From contig DASRJH010000144.1 of the NCBI GenBank assembly GCA_035649575.1, forward strand, positions 1 through 51,182: DNA of 51,182 nt. Reading direction: 5' to 3'. Made by a program: the position numbers and the translations under genes. The stretch is from DASVAL01 sp035649575 (GTDB taxonomy: Bacteria > Planctomycetota > UBA1135 > UBA2386). A model generated the notes under the pieces. It was not told where the DNA came from, did no database searches, and saw only the letters and a list, made by a program, of their open reading frames with translations. Below are positions 7,986-17,800 of the stretch, piece by piece (the first letter of the stretch is position 1; each line of letters opens with the position of its first letter).

Positions 7986-9623
7986 ATGGCCAACAAAGCC
8001 ACGGCGGTCGACATCGGCAGTCACAGCGCCAAGATCCTGGTCGCGCAGGCCGGCAAACACGGCGTCAAGCTGCTGCGCTTCGCTGGGCTGCCGCGCGGCG
8101 AGGGCGCCGCGTCGTTGCGCGACGGTGCCATTCCGCTCACGGGCGCCGTGTGCGGCCTCGCCGGTCGCGACATGACGCTGCGCTACAGCCAGGTGCCGCC
8201 GACGCCGGACTGGCAGCTGCGCAACCTGATGGACCTCGAGATCCAGGACCTGGCCCAACAGTCGGGTGGCACGCTGTCCGCCGACTACAACCTGCTGCCC
8301 GCGCAGGACCCCGAGGCGGGCGTCGAGACCGTGCTGCTCGCGCTGGCCAAGGACGAAGCGATCGACCGCATGCAGGGTGAGGTCGCCGCCGCGGGTGGCA
8401 GCGTCGCGGCGTTCGTGCCGAACTGCACGGCGATCTACAACGCGTTCCTGAAATGTGGTCCGGTCGAAGCCGACGCGGTCGTGTGCCTCTGCAACATCGG
8501 GCACGAGACGATCGACATCGCGCTCGTCAAGGGCACGGACCTGCTGTTCGCGCGCAACCTCAGCGGCGGCACGAAGGTGCTCGACGACGCGATCGGCGCC
8601 GCGTTCAACGTGAGCGGACGCAAAGCGGAAGCGCTGAAGCGGGACCTGCTCGACCTCGATCCGCAGAGCCGGGGCCGCTACGCGAGCGGTCAGGCCGAGA
8701 AGGTCACGATGGCGGCGGTCGGCGCGGCCACGTCGATCACGGCGGCGATCCAGAGCTCGCTGTCGTTCTGCAAGGCGCAGACGAAGATCGCCGACCTGCG
8801 CCTCGACAAGGTGCTCGTGTCGGGCGGCGGCGCGCGGCTGCGCGGCCTGCGCGGGCTTCTGCGCGAGACGTTGCGCTGCCCGGTCGAGCTGTTCGATCCG
8901 TTCGCGAACCTCGACCTCGCGGCCTTGCCGCCGGCCGACGCCGAGCAGCTGCAGGCGATGCGACACGAGGCCGTCATAGCACTCGGACTCGCCGTGGGTC
9001 GTTGCGACGACACGCTGTACTCGCTCGAGATCCTGCCCGAGTCCGTGCGCCGGCGGCAGCGCTTCCAGCAGCGTACGGTCTGGAACATCGCGGCGGCTGC
9101 GCTGCTGGTCGGCCTGCTCGGGCTGCAGTCCTCGCACGGCAAAGAGGTGTATGCGGCGGCCGAGAGCGAGGCCTTGGCGGTGAGGGGCGCGATCGCGAGA
9201 AAGAACGCGGTCCACAACGAAGCGGAGGCCGTGATCGCGGCCAACAAGGTCGAGCGCGCGCTCGTCGATCACCTGCGAGCCCAGGCGCTGCCGTTCCACG
9301 GTCTCTTGCGCGTGCAACGCGCGCTGGCGCAGCACCTGTCCCCACAACTGTGGGTCGAGAAGATCGAGCTCGCGGGCGGCAGTGCGGTGACCGCGCAGAA
9401 GAGCCCCAGCGTGAAGATCGCGGTGGCCGGCAAGGCGCTCAACGGCGTCGACACCGAGCGCGTCTTCCTCGACTTCTTGAAGGAGTTCAAGAAGGATCCA
9501 CTGATGGCGCCATTCGTCGCGAGCGACGCGTCCGTCAATTCGCGCGTGAGCATGACCGTGCTCTCGAGTCAGGACACCAGCAAGCGCAACGAGATCACGA
9601 TCGAACTCGTGGAGGGCAAGTGA
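7986..9623 (+). CDS. pilM: PilM-PilN fusion: actin-like assembly-platform ATPase with membrane-anchored tail
   Basis: 545 residues. The first ~345 match PilM/GspL-cytoplasmic actin-like ATPases of type IV pilus and type II secretion systems: AVDIGSHSAKILV (phosphate-1 loop), CNIGHETIDIALV (phosphate-2) and KVLVSGGGARLRGL (adenosine loop). A membrane helix follows at ~364-383 (WNIAAAALLVGLLGLQ), then a coiled segment and a PilN-like periplasmic domain (~385-545). PilM and PilN are usually separate and contact each other; here they are one chain, the same topology as GspL. AGGAA (7976-7980) overlaps the previous stop 5 nt before the ATG, and the stop overlaps the next start by 1 nt, so it is cotranslated with its neighbours. 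Confidence 0.87.
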   Translation: MANKATAVDIGSHSAKILVAQAGKHGVKLLRFAGLPRGEGAASLRDGAIPLTGAVCGLAGRDMTLRYSQVPPTPDWQLRNLMDLEIQDLAQQSGGTLSADYNLLPAQDPEAGVETVLLALAKDEAIDRMQGEVAAAGGSVAAFVPNCTAIYNAFLKCGPVEADAVVCLCNIGHETIDIALVKGTDLLFARNLSGGTKVLDDAIGAAFNVSGRKAEALKRDLLDLDPQSRGRYASGQAEKVTMAAVGAATSITAAIQSSLSFCKAQTKIADLRLDKVLVSGGGARLRGLRGLLRETLRCPVELFDPFANLDLAALPPADAEQLQAMRHEAVIALGLAVGRCDDTLYSLEILPESVRRRQRFQQRTVWNIAAAALLVGLLGLQSSHGKEVYAAAESEALAVRGAIARKNAVHNEAEAVIAANKVERALVDHLRAQALPFHGLLRVQRALAQHLSPQLWVEKIELAGGSAVTAQKSPSVKIAVAGKALNGVDTERVFLDFLKEFKKDPLMAPFVASDASVNSRVSMTVLSSQDTSKRNEITIELVEGK

Positions 9624-10417
9624 TGGACGTCGGAGCCTTCGTCCAGGAGAACAAGCGCTGGCTCGCCGGCAGCGCGCTCGGCGCGATCGTCTGGGTCATC
9701 GCGGGTGCCGTGATCGCCTCGATCAACGACCCGACCGGCGTGAGGGCCAGCACCAGGGGCGCCGCGGCCCAGCTCTACGATGGCGACGCGCTCGCCGCGG
9801 CGCGCAAGGAGGGCGAACAACTCGCCGCAGAGCGGAAAAGGCTGCAGCAGGAGCTGGCCTTCGTGCCGTCGGCGAAATACGTGGTCGACGGCAAGGGCGT
9901 CCCGCCCGAGGAGTATCTGTACGAGGTCGGCCGTGCGCTGAGGCAGTCGATCCTGACCGAAGCGAACACGCGCGAAGTCACGGTCACGGACAAGGACGTG
10001 AAATGGGAGCTGCCAAAGGGCCCCGACGAGATCCGCGCCACGGTGTTCGGTCTCGATCTCATGGACGAGGCGAGCAAACGCTTGTTCGCCGCGCACGATG
10101 CCGTGCGCGCTGCGAGGCCCGAAGCGATCGGTCTGCGCAGCATCCTGTATCTCAAACTCGGCGCACGCACAGCACAGCGCCCCGGAGCCCGTCCGGCGCG
10201 CCAGGGCGAGATCGATCCTCGCGACAAGGTGGCGCAAGAGCAGCTCACGTTCTCGTTCCAGAGCGACGAGGCGGTCCTCGCCGCGTTCTTCGAGGCCTGC
10301 CGGCAGCCGCAGCGCACGCTCGTGATCCAGACCTGGAAGGTCGACCGGCCGACCCGGCCCGGGGAGCCGTGCACCGTGACCGGCGCGCTCCAGGGCATCA
10401 TCTTCAAGGACAAGTAG
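9623..10417 (+). CDS. PilO/GspM-like assembly-platform protein
   Basis: 264 residues with a short cytoplasmic N-terminus, a membrane helix (~13-35, WLAGSALGAIVWVIAGAVIA), a coiled coil (~45-78, rich in A/E/K/R) and a periplasmic alpha/beta part ending at GALQGIIFKDK. Small size, this topology and the position directly after PilM-N fit PilO/GspM, which forms a periplasmic heterodimer with PilN and links platform to pseudopilus. Primary sequence similarity is weak by eye, so the name rests on topology and order. TGATG couples its start to the previous stop, and the next gene starts 2 nt after its stop. Confidence 0.65.
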   Translation: MDVGAFVQENKRWLAGSALGAIVWVIAGAVIASINDPTGVRASTRGAAAQLYDGDALAAARKEGEQLAAERKRLQQELAFVPSAKYVVDGKGVPPEEYLYEVGRALRQSILTEANTREVTVTDKDVKWELPKGPDEIRATVFGLDLMDEASKRLFAAHDAVRAARPEAIGLRSILYLKLGARTAQRPGARPARQGEIDPRDKVAQEQLTFSFQSDEAVLAAFFEACRQPQRTLVIQTWKVDRPTRPGEPCTVTGALQGIIFKDK

Positions 10418-10419
10418 CG

Positions 10420-13146
10420 ATGGCAATCCGCAAGGAACAGGTGCTGACCCTGCTCGCTCTAGCGACAGCCGTGCTCGCCGGTCGCAAGTACTTCAACGAG
10501 CCTCCGCCCGGACTCGGCTACCGCCCCAGCAAGCTCGAGTTCACTGCGACCGCCGTGACCGCGACGCCGCTCGTGACGGAAGCCGCGTCCGGTGCGGGCC
10601 GACGCGACTTCTGCACCGAACCGAGCGAGACGCGGCCGCTGCCGCCGCGAGAGCTGGAATTCCCGCCGCGCGCGCCGCTGTCGCTCGCGGCGTTGCCGCT
10701 CGATCCCGGTCCCGACCTCGGCCACGCCTGGATGCTGGCCACGGACGGCGCGCAGGTCGAAGGCGTGACGCTGCTGACGGCCGCGGATGCCGCTGCCGCC
10801 CCTGCCGAGGGACCGGCTCAACCACAGCAGCAGGAACCACCCGATCGCACGCCGAAGGAGAAGGAAGAACGCGCGGCGCTGATCTACGACCGAGTCTGGC
10901 TGGAAGGACAGCCTTCGCCGTACTTCGGCATGATCGAAACCGAGGGCGTCGATCTGTTCGAGCTCGAGAAGAAGGACGACAACCTCGAGGGCGTCGTCTT
11001 GCGCCAACGCGAGTTCAAGCTGTCCACGCAGAAGGTCGGGCAGGTGAACGAATGGGGGAAGGACGACAAGCAGAAGATCCGCAAGATCCGGCTCGCCGGC
11101 ACGCTGCGCAACGAGATCACGAAGAGGATCCGCGCCGTGCCACCGGGCCCTTCGCCGAAGGAGCGCCACGAGCTCGTGAGCTGGCTGCTCGAGAAGGCGC
11201 GCGGTGACGCGTCGGTCTACGAGGAAGCACTCGAGCAGGCCAAGATCTACCTGCAGCAGGCGCCGGGCGACGTCGACGGGTTGCGGCTGCAACAAAAAGT
11301 GCTGCGCGCGCGCGGCGACGTGGCTGCCGAGTTCGCGATGCTCGACGGCCTCCAGGGCGACAAGCGTGAGTCGGCGTTCCGCTACGAGGGTCTCGGCGTG
11401 CTCAAGGCGCGCCTGTGCCTCTACGCGGATGCCGAACAGGACATGCGGCGCGCCGTGGCGCTTGCGCCGACCGATGCGCGGCCGCACGCCGCGCTGGCCG
11501 AGTTCCTGCGCGAACGCGGTCGCAGCGGCGATGCCGTCGAATCGGCCTTGCGTGCCGAGCAGACGCTCGGCAGCGTGCTCGACCCCGTGGAGCAGGCGCG
11601 CATCGTGCGCACGCTCGTGGCGTGTCACCTCGCGCTGGGACATCTGGACGAAGCGCGCGCTGCGCTCAAGAAACTGCCCGTCGACCAGCCGCAGCCCTAC
11701 CTCGAAGGGTGCGTGCTCTACGCCGCGGGGCAGCCGGCACAGGCGCTCGGGCTGTTCCGCCAGGCCGCTGGCTCGGCCGATGGACCTGCCGCGTTGCTGG
11801 GTCAGGCTGCGAGCCTGTTGCGCGACGGCAAGTGGCAGGAAGCCTACGACACGTTCGTGCGCGTGGTCGACCAGGAGCCGCTGCTGCGGCACCGGGCCGC
11901 GACCGGGCTCGCGCTCTTGTGTTCGCGACTGAGCCAGTACGATCCGGCGCTGGTCTGGATCGACCGCGCGCTCGAAGCCGAGCCCAGGGACGCGTATGCG
12001 TATTACCTGCGCGGTCGCACGCTGCGTCTCATGAAGCAGCTCGGAGCCGCCGAGGAGGCGATCTCGACGGCCTTGCGCATGCGCGACGACTTCGTGCACG
12101 CGATCGCCGAGATGGCGGCCGTGCAGGCCGCGAAGTCGAGCGACAGTGGCGTCGACAACGCCGCGGCGGCCCTCGCGGCGCGACGCTACGGGGACCGCGC
12201 GGTCGCGCTCGTGCATCAGCCGGCCGTCGAGTTGTACGAGCTGCAGGGCAAGTATTCGTTCGCTGCGGCGGAACTACGCCGCGCGCAGGAGGCGTTCGAG
12301 CGCGCCCGCGACCTCGCGGCCGCCGAGCCGCAGAAGCTCTTCGCGAAGGGCTCGCTGACGGTCGTCGAGTACCGGCGCGGCTTCGTCGTCGAAGCGCAGG
12401 CTTCACTGCAGGGGCTCGTGAACGACTCCGGCCTCGCCAAGGACGATCCGATGCGCAAGTGGGCCGAAGAGACGCTCGCCGCGATCGACGACCACGCCGG
12501 CAAGGAAGTGCTCACGGACAGCTTCGATCGGCCCGGGCCCGAGATCGGCACGATCTGGTCGGAGAACCGCGACCCCGGGTGTGGTGCGTCGATCGTCGGC
12601 GACACGCTCGTGTTCGGCGGCAAGTTCACGCCGACCGGCGCCGGGACTGCCGAGGTCTCCGTGGAGCGCGTCGGTGGCGTGAGGCAGGGCAAGAACTTCC
12701 TCGCCGTGCGCGTCACGATGCAGCTCGGGCCGAAGCAGTCGCCGGCGAACTTCGCGGGCTTGTGCATCCAGGGTCAGCGTGGCGGCGGCAACGACCTCAG
12801 CGTGCGCGTTGGCGTCCGCGAGGGAGGGCCCTACCTGCGCCTCGAAGATGGGCGCGAAGCCGGCCAGGAGAGGGTCGAGGTGCTGAAGCTCCAAGTCCAG
12901 GGGTTCGATGCGAAGGCCCGGCACGAGATCGAGCTGCGCGTGGTGCCGCGCGGCGACACGCAGAGCAAGAGCTTCACACTGCTGGTCATTTGGAACGGCG
13001 TGGTCGTGCACCGTCACGATCTCAAGATGCTGACCGGGTCCACATCGCAAGAACTGCACACGATCCTGTTCGCTACCGGCAAGAGGGGAGACGACGTCGA
13101 CGTGCGCTTCGACGACTACCGGCTCGAACGCCGGAAGGACCGATGA
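10420..13146 (+). CDS. Membrane-anchored TPR protein with C-terminal jelly-roll domain
   Basis: 908 residues. An N-terminal membrane anchor (~6-23, EQVLTLLALATAVLAG) is followed by a Pro/Ala/Glu-rich linker, a small domain (~155-230, RVWLEGQPSPYFGMIE), TPR-type helical repeats (~250-680; for example AYYLRGRTLRLMKQLGAAEEA) and a C-terminal concanavalin-like beta-sandwich (~695-908; LTDSFDRPGPEIGTIWSEN to VDVRFDDYRLERR). In canonical operons this slot holds PilP/GspC, the link to the secretin; the small domain could play that part, but this is inference. TPR arrays suggest a scaffold role in the periplasm. A strong GGAAGGA near its 3' end serves the next gene. The function is not established for this architecture. 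Confidence 0.7.
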   Translation: MAIRKEQVLTLLALATAVLAGRKYFNEPPPGLGYRPSKLEFTATAVTATPLVTEAASGAGRRDFCTEPSETRPLPPRELEFPPRAPLSLAALPLDPGPDLGHAWMLATDGAQVEGVTLLTAADAAAAPAEGPAQPQQQEPPDRTPKEKEERAALIYDRVWLEGQPSPYFGMIETEGVDLFELEKKDDNLEGVVLRQREFKLSTQKVGQVNEWGKDDKQKIRKIRLAGTLRNEITKRIRAVPPGPSPKERHELVSWLLEKARGDASVYEEALEQAKIYLQQAPGDVDGLRLQQKVLRARGDVAAEFAMLDGLQGDKRESAFRYEGLGVLKARLCLYADAEQDMRRAVALAPTDARPHAALAEFLRERGRSGDAVESALRAEQTLGSVLDPVEQARIVRTLVACHLALGHLDEARAALKKLPVDQPQPYLEGCVLYAAGQPAQALGLFRQAAGSADGPAALLGQAASLLRDGKWQEAYDTFVRVVDQEPLLRHRAATGLALLCSRLSQYDPALVWIDRALEAEPRDAYAYYLRGRTLRLMKQLGAAEEAISTALRMRDDFVHAIAEMAAVQAAKSSDSGVDNAAAALAARRYGDRAVALVHQPAVELYELQGKYSFAAAELRRAQEAFERARDLAAAEPQKLFAKGSLTVVEYRRGFVVEAQASLQGLVNDSGLAKDDPMRKWAEETLAAIDDHAGKEVLTDSFDRPGPEIGTIWSENRDPGCGASIVGDTLVFGGKFTPTGAGTAEVSVERVGGVRQGKNFLAVRVTMQLGPKQSPANFAGLCIQGQRGGGNDLSVRVGVREGGPYLRLEDGREAGQERVEVLKLQVQGFDAKARHEIELRVVPRGDTQSKSFTLLVIWNGVVVHRHDLKMLTGSTSQELHTILFATGKRGDDVDVRFDDYRLERRKDR

Positions 13147-13147
13147 C

Positions 13148-13792
13148 GTGAACCGACCCTGGCAAGCAGACATGCCGCGTGCGCGCGGCTTCACCCTGAT
13201 CGAGCTCCTGATCGTGATCACGATCATCGCGCTGCTGGCGGCGGCGCTGATGCCGGCCGTCTTCGGCGCCGGCCAGGCCGCGAACGTCACGGCGACCGAA
13301 GCCGACCAGATCGTGCTCAGCAACGGCTGCGAAGCGTTCAATCGCAAGCACGGCTACTTTCCGCCCGACGACCTCAAGTCGCCCGAGGCCGCGGTCAAGA
13401 CGGCCTGGAAGACCGACAACGGCGTGAACACCGGCATCGAGTCGCTGGTTGCGTTCCTGAGTCAATCGACGAGCGATGGGCAGGACCTCAACGCGCTCTC
13501 GGAACGGTTCACGAATACCGACAAGGACCAGCACGGCGTCGACCTGCCGCTGCTGCACCGCAGCGACCGCATCGAGATGGCCGACGCGTTCGGCACGCCG
13601 ATGGCCTACTTCACGAAGTTCGGCATGGACAAGACGCAGCAGATCGCCTTGCCCGAGAAGGAAGCCGTGCCGGTCAAGGCGAAGAAGTGCGATCCGAGCA
13701 CCTACGTCGGCCAGGGCAAATACCAGATCCTGAGTGCCGGTCCGGACCTGATCTTCGGCACCGACGATGACATTTTCTGGCCCAAGAACTAG
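13148..13792 (+). CDS. gspG: Major pseudopilin, GspG-like
   Basis: 214 residues. A 14-residue leader ends in Gly, then FTLIELLIVITIIALLAAAL: the type III prepilin cleavage site with Glu at +5 and a hydrophobic assembly helix. The C-terminus (YQILSAGPDLIFGTDDDIFW) matches the GspG end, where Asp residues bind calcium. It is larger than usual (~140 residues) by an insert in the middle. GTG at 13148 is preferred over ATG at 13172 because GGAAGGA (13133-13139) lies 8 nt upstream and the previous stop is only 1 nt away. It would polymerise into the pseudopilus shaft after cleavage by a prepilin peptidase not encoded here. Confidence 0.88.
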   Translation: MNRPWQADMPRARGFTLIELLIVITIIALLAAALMPAVFGAGQAANVTATEADQIVLSNGCEAFNRKHGYFPPDDLKSPEAAVKTAWKTDNGVNTGIESLVAFLSQSTSDGQDLNALSERFTNTDKDQHGVDLPLLHRSDRIEMADAFGTPMAYFTKFGMDKTQQIALPEKEAVPVKAKKCDPSTYVGQGKYQILSAGPDLIFGTDDDIFWPKN

Positions 13793-13851
13793 GAGCCTGG
13801 GCCGCGCCCCCCCGAGCGAAGCCAGCCTGACGACGCAGCGAACCAGGACCA

Positions 13852-14820
13852 ATGCCCGATCCGATGCCTGATGCGACCGCGCGAGGTGGAGCCCGGACCC
13901 ACCCGAGCCGCGGGTTCACGCTGCTCGAACTGCTCGTCGTCATCGGCGTGATCTCGGTCCTGCTCGGCCTCGCGGTCGGATTCCTCGGCCGCACCGACCC
14001 GCAGCGCGTGGCGGACTCGATGATCGCCGGCGAGACCCGCGCCGCGCAGATGACGGCGCGTGCGGAGGGTCTGCCGACCGAAGTGTGGATCCGGCCCGGC
14101 GTCGACGGCGGGCCCGCCACGGTGCAGGCGAGGTTGCTCCAGGGTGTCCTCACGTTCCATCTCGAGCCGGGTGAGGACGTGCTCGACGAGAGCCTGCGGC
14201 CCACCTTGCGCGGCGACGACGTGATCCAGGGTCGCTTCGGCCATGCCCGCAGGAGTCGCGACGGCGAACGCGCGCCGCTCCTGTCCTGGCCCGCGGTCCC
14301 CGAAGTGATCGATCTGCGCGATGGTTTCGTGATCCGCCTCGACCTCTGGCTCGAGCACCGCAATGCCGGCACCGTCCTGCGCCTGCCGCCCGCGGTCGAA
14401 GTGCAACTCGACGACGACGGCAAGCCGCGCGCCCGCTTCCGGCTCCGCACCATGGGCAGCGAGACCGCGAGCTCGGCCGCCGTTGCGAGTCCGCTGAGCC
14501 TGCCGCTGCGAAAGTGGTGCACGCTCGACATCGGCTGCGACGGCCGCTGGGCCTGGATGACCGTCGATGGCCGCGAGCTCGGACGCACCGTGGCCGAAGG
14601 CACGATGCAACAGGATCCGAAGGGCGTGCTCGAGATCTCCCCCGGCGAAGCGCAACTGCGCGGCATCGTCGACGAGATCCGATTGTTCGTCTACGCGTTC
14701 TCGCCGCCCCAATACCTGCCGCCCGAGTTGCTGCCCGACGGCGCGTTCCGCTTCGCGTATGACGCGCGCGGCGAGGTGACGGAACGCCCGACCGTGCGAT
14801 ACCAACCCCTGGAGAAGTGA
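13852..14820 (+). CDS. Minor pseudopilin, GspH-like, with LamG-like tail
   Basis: 322 residues. A 21-residue leader ends in Gly, then FTLLELLVVIGVISVLLGLA with Glu at +5. Residues ~50-130 are pseudopilin-like. The rest looks like a LamG/concanavalin A-type sandwich: 'LRKWCTLDIGCDGRWAW', 'TVDGRELGRTV' and 'LRGIVDEIRLFVYAF' follow the usual order of that fold, and the last is its typical closing strand. GspH proteins are normally ~170 residues, so the tail is an addition. An AGGA stands just before ATG 13852, and the stop TGA overlaps the next ATG. The fused lectin-like domain suggests that the pseudopilus tip contacts glycans or substrate. Confidence 0.8.
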   Translation: MPDPMPDATARGGARTHPSRGFTLLELLVVIGVISVLLGLAVGFLGRTDPQRVADSMIAGETRAAQMTARAEGLPTEVWIRPGVDGGPATVQARLLQGVLTFHLEPGEDVLDESLRPTLRGDDVIQGRFGHARRSRDGERAPLLSWPAVPEVIDLRDGFVIRLDLWLEHRNAGTVLRLPPAVEVQLDDDGKPRARFRLRTMGSETASSAAVASPLSLPLRKWCTLDIGCDGRWAWMTVDGRELGRTVAEGTMQQDPKGVLEISPGEAQLRGIVDEIRLFVYAFSPPQYLPPELLPDGAFRFAYDARGEVTERPTVRYQPLEK

Positions 14821-17800
14821 TGAACACGCGGAACGACCTGGCACCTGCAAGCGGCGTGGCGCTGCTCGCGGTGTTGTTTGCGCTGACGCTGCTCGCGCTG
14901 CTCGCGCTGCCCTTCGCGGTGTCGATGGGGGTCGGTGCCGAGGCGGCCACGCGCGACGTCGAGAAGGTGCAGGCCGAGCAGGCGTCGGCGAGCGTGCGCG
15001 ACCTGCTGCGCGCGGATGCCGCGCTGTCGCATCCCGCGTTCGATCCGACCCCGACCTTCGACACGCTGGCCGAGTTTCCCGACCGCGTCGAGCTGCCGGC
15101 TGCGTTCAAGTCGCTCGCGGAAGACGGCAAGGTGCTGCTCGGCGGCGAGGTGTGGGACCTGCAGCGCTTCCTCGGGCTCGACTCGGTCTCGCCGCTCGTG
15201 CTCGGCAACCTGATCGGCACGGCGACGCGCCTGCGCGAGCCGCTGCTGCCCGACGCGACGTCGATGGAGCTCGAGGACGCCGAAGCGCTGCCCGACAGCG
15301 GCATGCTGTGGATCGCGCACGAGTTGATCCGCTACGCCAAGAAGCAGGACAACACGCTGCAGGGGCTGCAGCGCGCGCTGCATCATCAGGATCTGCTGTT
15401 CGCGGACGGCAAGAATCCGATCGACGCGGGCACGCTCGTGTTCGACTACCGCTGCGTGATGGCGGTCGCGTGGCCGTTCATGGGCCGCGCCGACGCCACG
15501 CGGCAGACGCGGCGCCCCTACGCGAGCGTCAGCGAGCTCGTCGAGTTCAGAAACCGCGACGTGCTCGGCAATCCCGTGCCTGGCCCTGGCATCGGCAGCT
15601 TCTCGGCGGCGGAGCTCGATCTGCTGCAGCAAGCGCTGTCGGTCGACACGATGGCGACGACGGCCGCGACGTGGGGACGACCCGAGCGTCTGTTCAACAA
15701 GCTCGAGGGCGGCAAGTCGAAGAGCCTGCGCGTGAAGAAGCCGCTGCACATCGGCGCCGGCAGCACCATCCGTCTGACCAACCTGCGCACGGGAACCGTC
15801 GAATACGCGCTCGTCATGCGCACCGTCGACGTCCGCAACGCGCCGGACCTTCAGATGCCCTCGGTCTACCTGGAGCTGCTGCTGCCCGTGCTGCAGTCCT
15901 ACCCGGACATCGACACGCTCGTGGAGCCGCTCGTGCCGGCGCCCGTGAACGTGAACACGGCGAGTGCTTCGGTGCTCACGGCGCTCTTCAGCGAAGTGCG
16001 CATCGCGCCGACCGTCTTGGACCACAGCACGGCGGGCGTACAGGGCAGCGGCGTGCCGGCCATCACGCGCTCGCAGGCTCGCGAGCTCGCCGATGCGATC
16101 GTGGTGCAGCGCAGCGCAGAACGCGGCAGCAGCAGTCCCGGCGGCCCCGCGATGGGGCCGTTCGAGGGCTGGCGCGACATCGCGGAACGGCTCATGAAGC
16201 CGCGCTTCGCCGCCGCGAGCACCTCGGCGGCGAAGACGCCGTGGATCGTGCTCTACCGCAACCTGCTGACGGGGCGCGACAGCATGCTCGAGATGGGCAC
16301 CGCGCCGATCTGCTTCCTGTCGGGGCCGTGGGTCGGTTACCGCGCGGCCGCGAGTCGTTCGCGCAGCACGGTGGCGCCCGGAGTCGCGAGCCGCCACGAA
16401 CGCACGGGACTCGCCGCAGCGATGCCGGGCCTGCTGCTCGAGCGCGAGTGGAACACGCAGGAAGTGTTCGAGGAGGCGTTCCAGCTCGACCGCCGCGCGC
16501 CGTTCTGGATCACGACGCCCGTGAACCTCGGCGCGTTGAATCCCGGGGACGTGACCAACGATCCCGCGTCGCGCCACCTCCCGCACGTCTTGCCGCTCGC
16601 GTATCCGGACTTCGGCCTCGGCGAGGCCCGCTTCCCGGCCAAGGACGCCACCGACTCGGGGCTGCGGCCCGCGTGTTCGCTGGCGCCGAGCGGCAACTGG
16701 GGAAACAGCCAGGGTGTTCCCGGCCAGCATGGCTACGAGTCGTTCTGGTCGAAGCTCGATCCGCGCGGCTACGACGTGAGCAAGGACGGGCCTTACCAGG
16801 TGCGCAACACGGGTCCGCGCGGTGGCGGGGCAGGCTCGGGGCAGAGCAGCTCGAACAACCGGCACGACCTGTCGTTCCCGTTCGCGAACAGCGACAGCTT
16901 CATGGATCGTCTCGCGGTGAGCTTCTGGCTCGAGCCGAAGTCGCTCGAAGGTGTCACGCTGTTCGACCACAGCGTCGGCGATCCCGAGCGCAACCGCCTC
17001 TCGTTGCAAGGCAAGGATGGCAAGCTCGTGCTCGAGGTGATCGACGAAGCGGGTCTCGACCCCGATCCGAGCCAGTCGCCGGCCGGGATCGAGCGCACGG
17101 CCGTGGAATGGAGTCTGCCGCTCGCCGAGCTCGGGTTGCAGGCCGACACACCCGTGCACGTGAACATCGGCGCCTACGCGGGCCGGCCGTCGGACCTGTC
17201 GGTCGCGCTCGACGGCATGACGCGCGGCAAGGCGAAGTACACGACCTACCTGACGGCGCCGTTGCCGGTGTACGACCCCACGCTGCGGGCCAACACGAAC
17301 CGACGCGCTCCGGGCCAGCGCGGCGACGAGAAGTATCTCGATCTCCAGGTCGAGAGCACCGAGGGTTTCCCACCGGTGGGAATCGTGCGCATCGGTCTCG
17401 AGCTGTTCGAGTACTCGGGCATCTCGGGCAACACGTTGCAGTGCCAGTGGAAGGACTCGCTCGGTGGGCGCGGGGCGCGCCAGGACCCCCGCGAGCACCA
17501 TCCCAACGTCCCGGTCGACAGCAACGGCAAGCCGACCGTCGACATCGAGACCCTGAACAGGCAGGGTGTCAATCTCGACGTGTACCCGGCGCATCCCGTG
17601 GGTTCGCTCGTGGAAGTCTTCGGGTACGCGGCGCTCCTGTCCGAGGACACGCCGATGATGAAGGGCGAGACGCAGCTCGGCAGCGCGGTCGGCGGGTGGG
17701 CCGTCGCGCGTGGCTGCATCGACAACCCGCGGCCGATCTCGATCTCGTTGCCGAGTGGGGGTACGCTCCCGCTCGGCAACGGCATCGAGGCGACCTGGGT

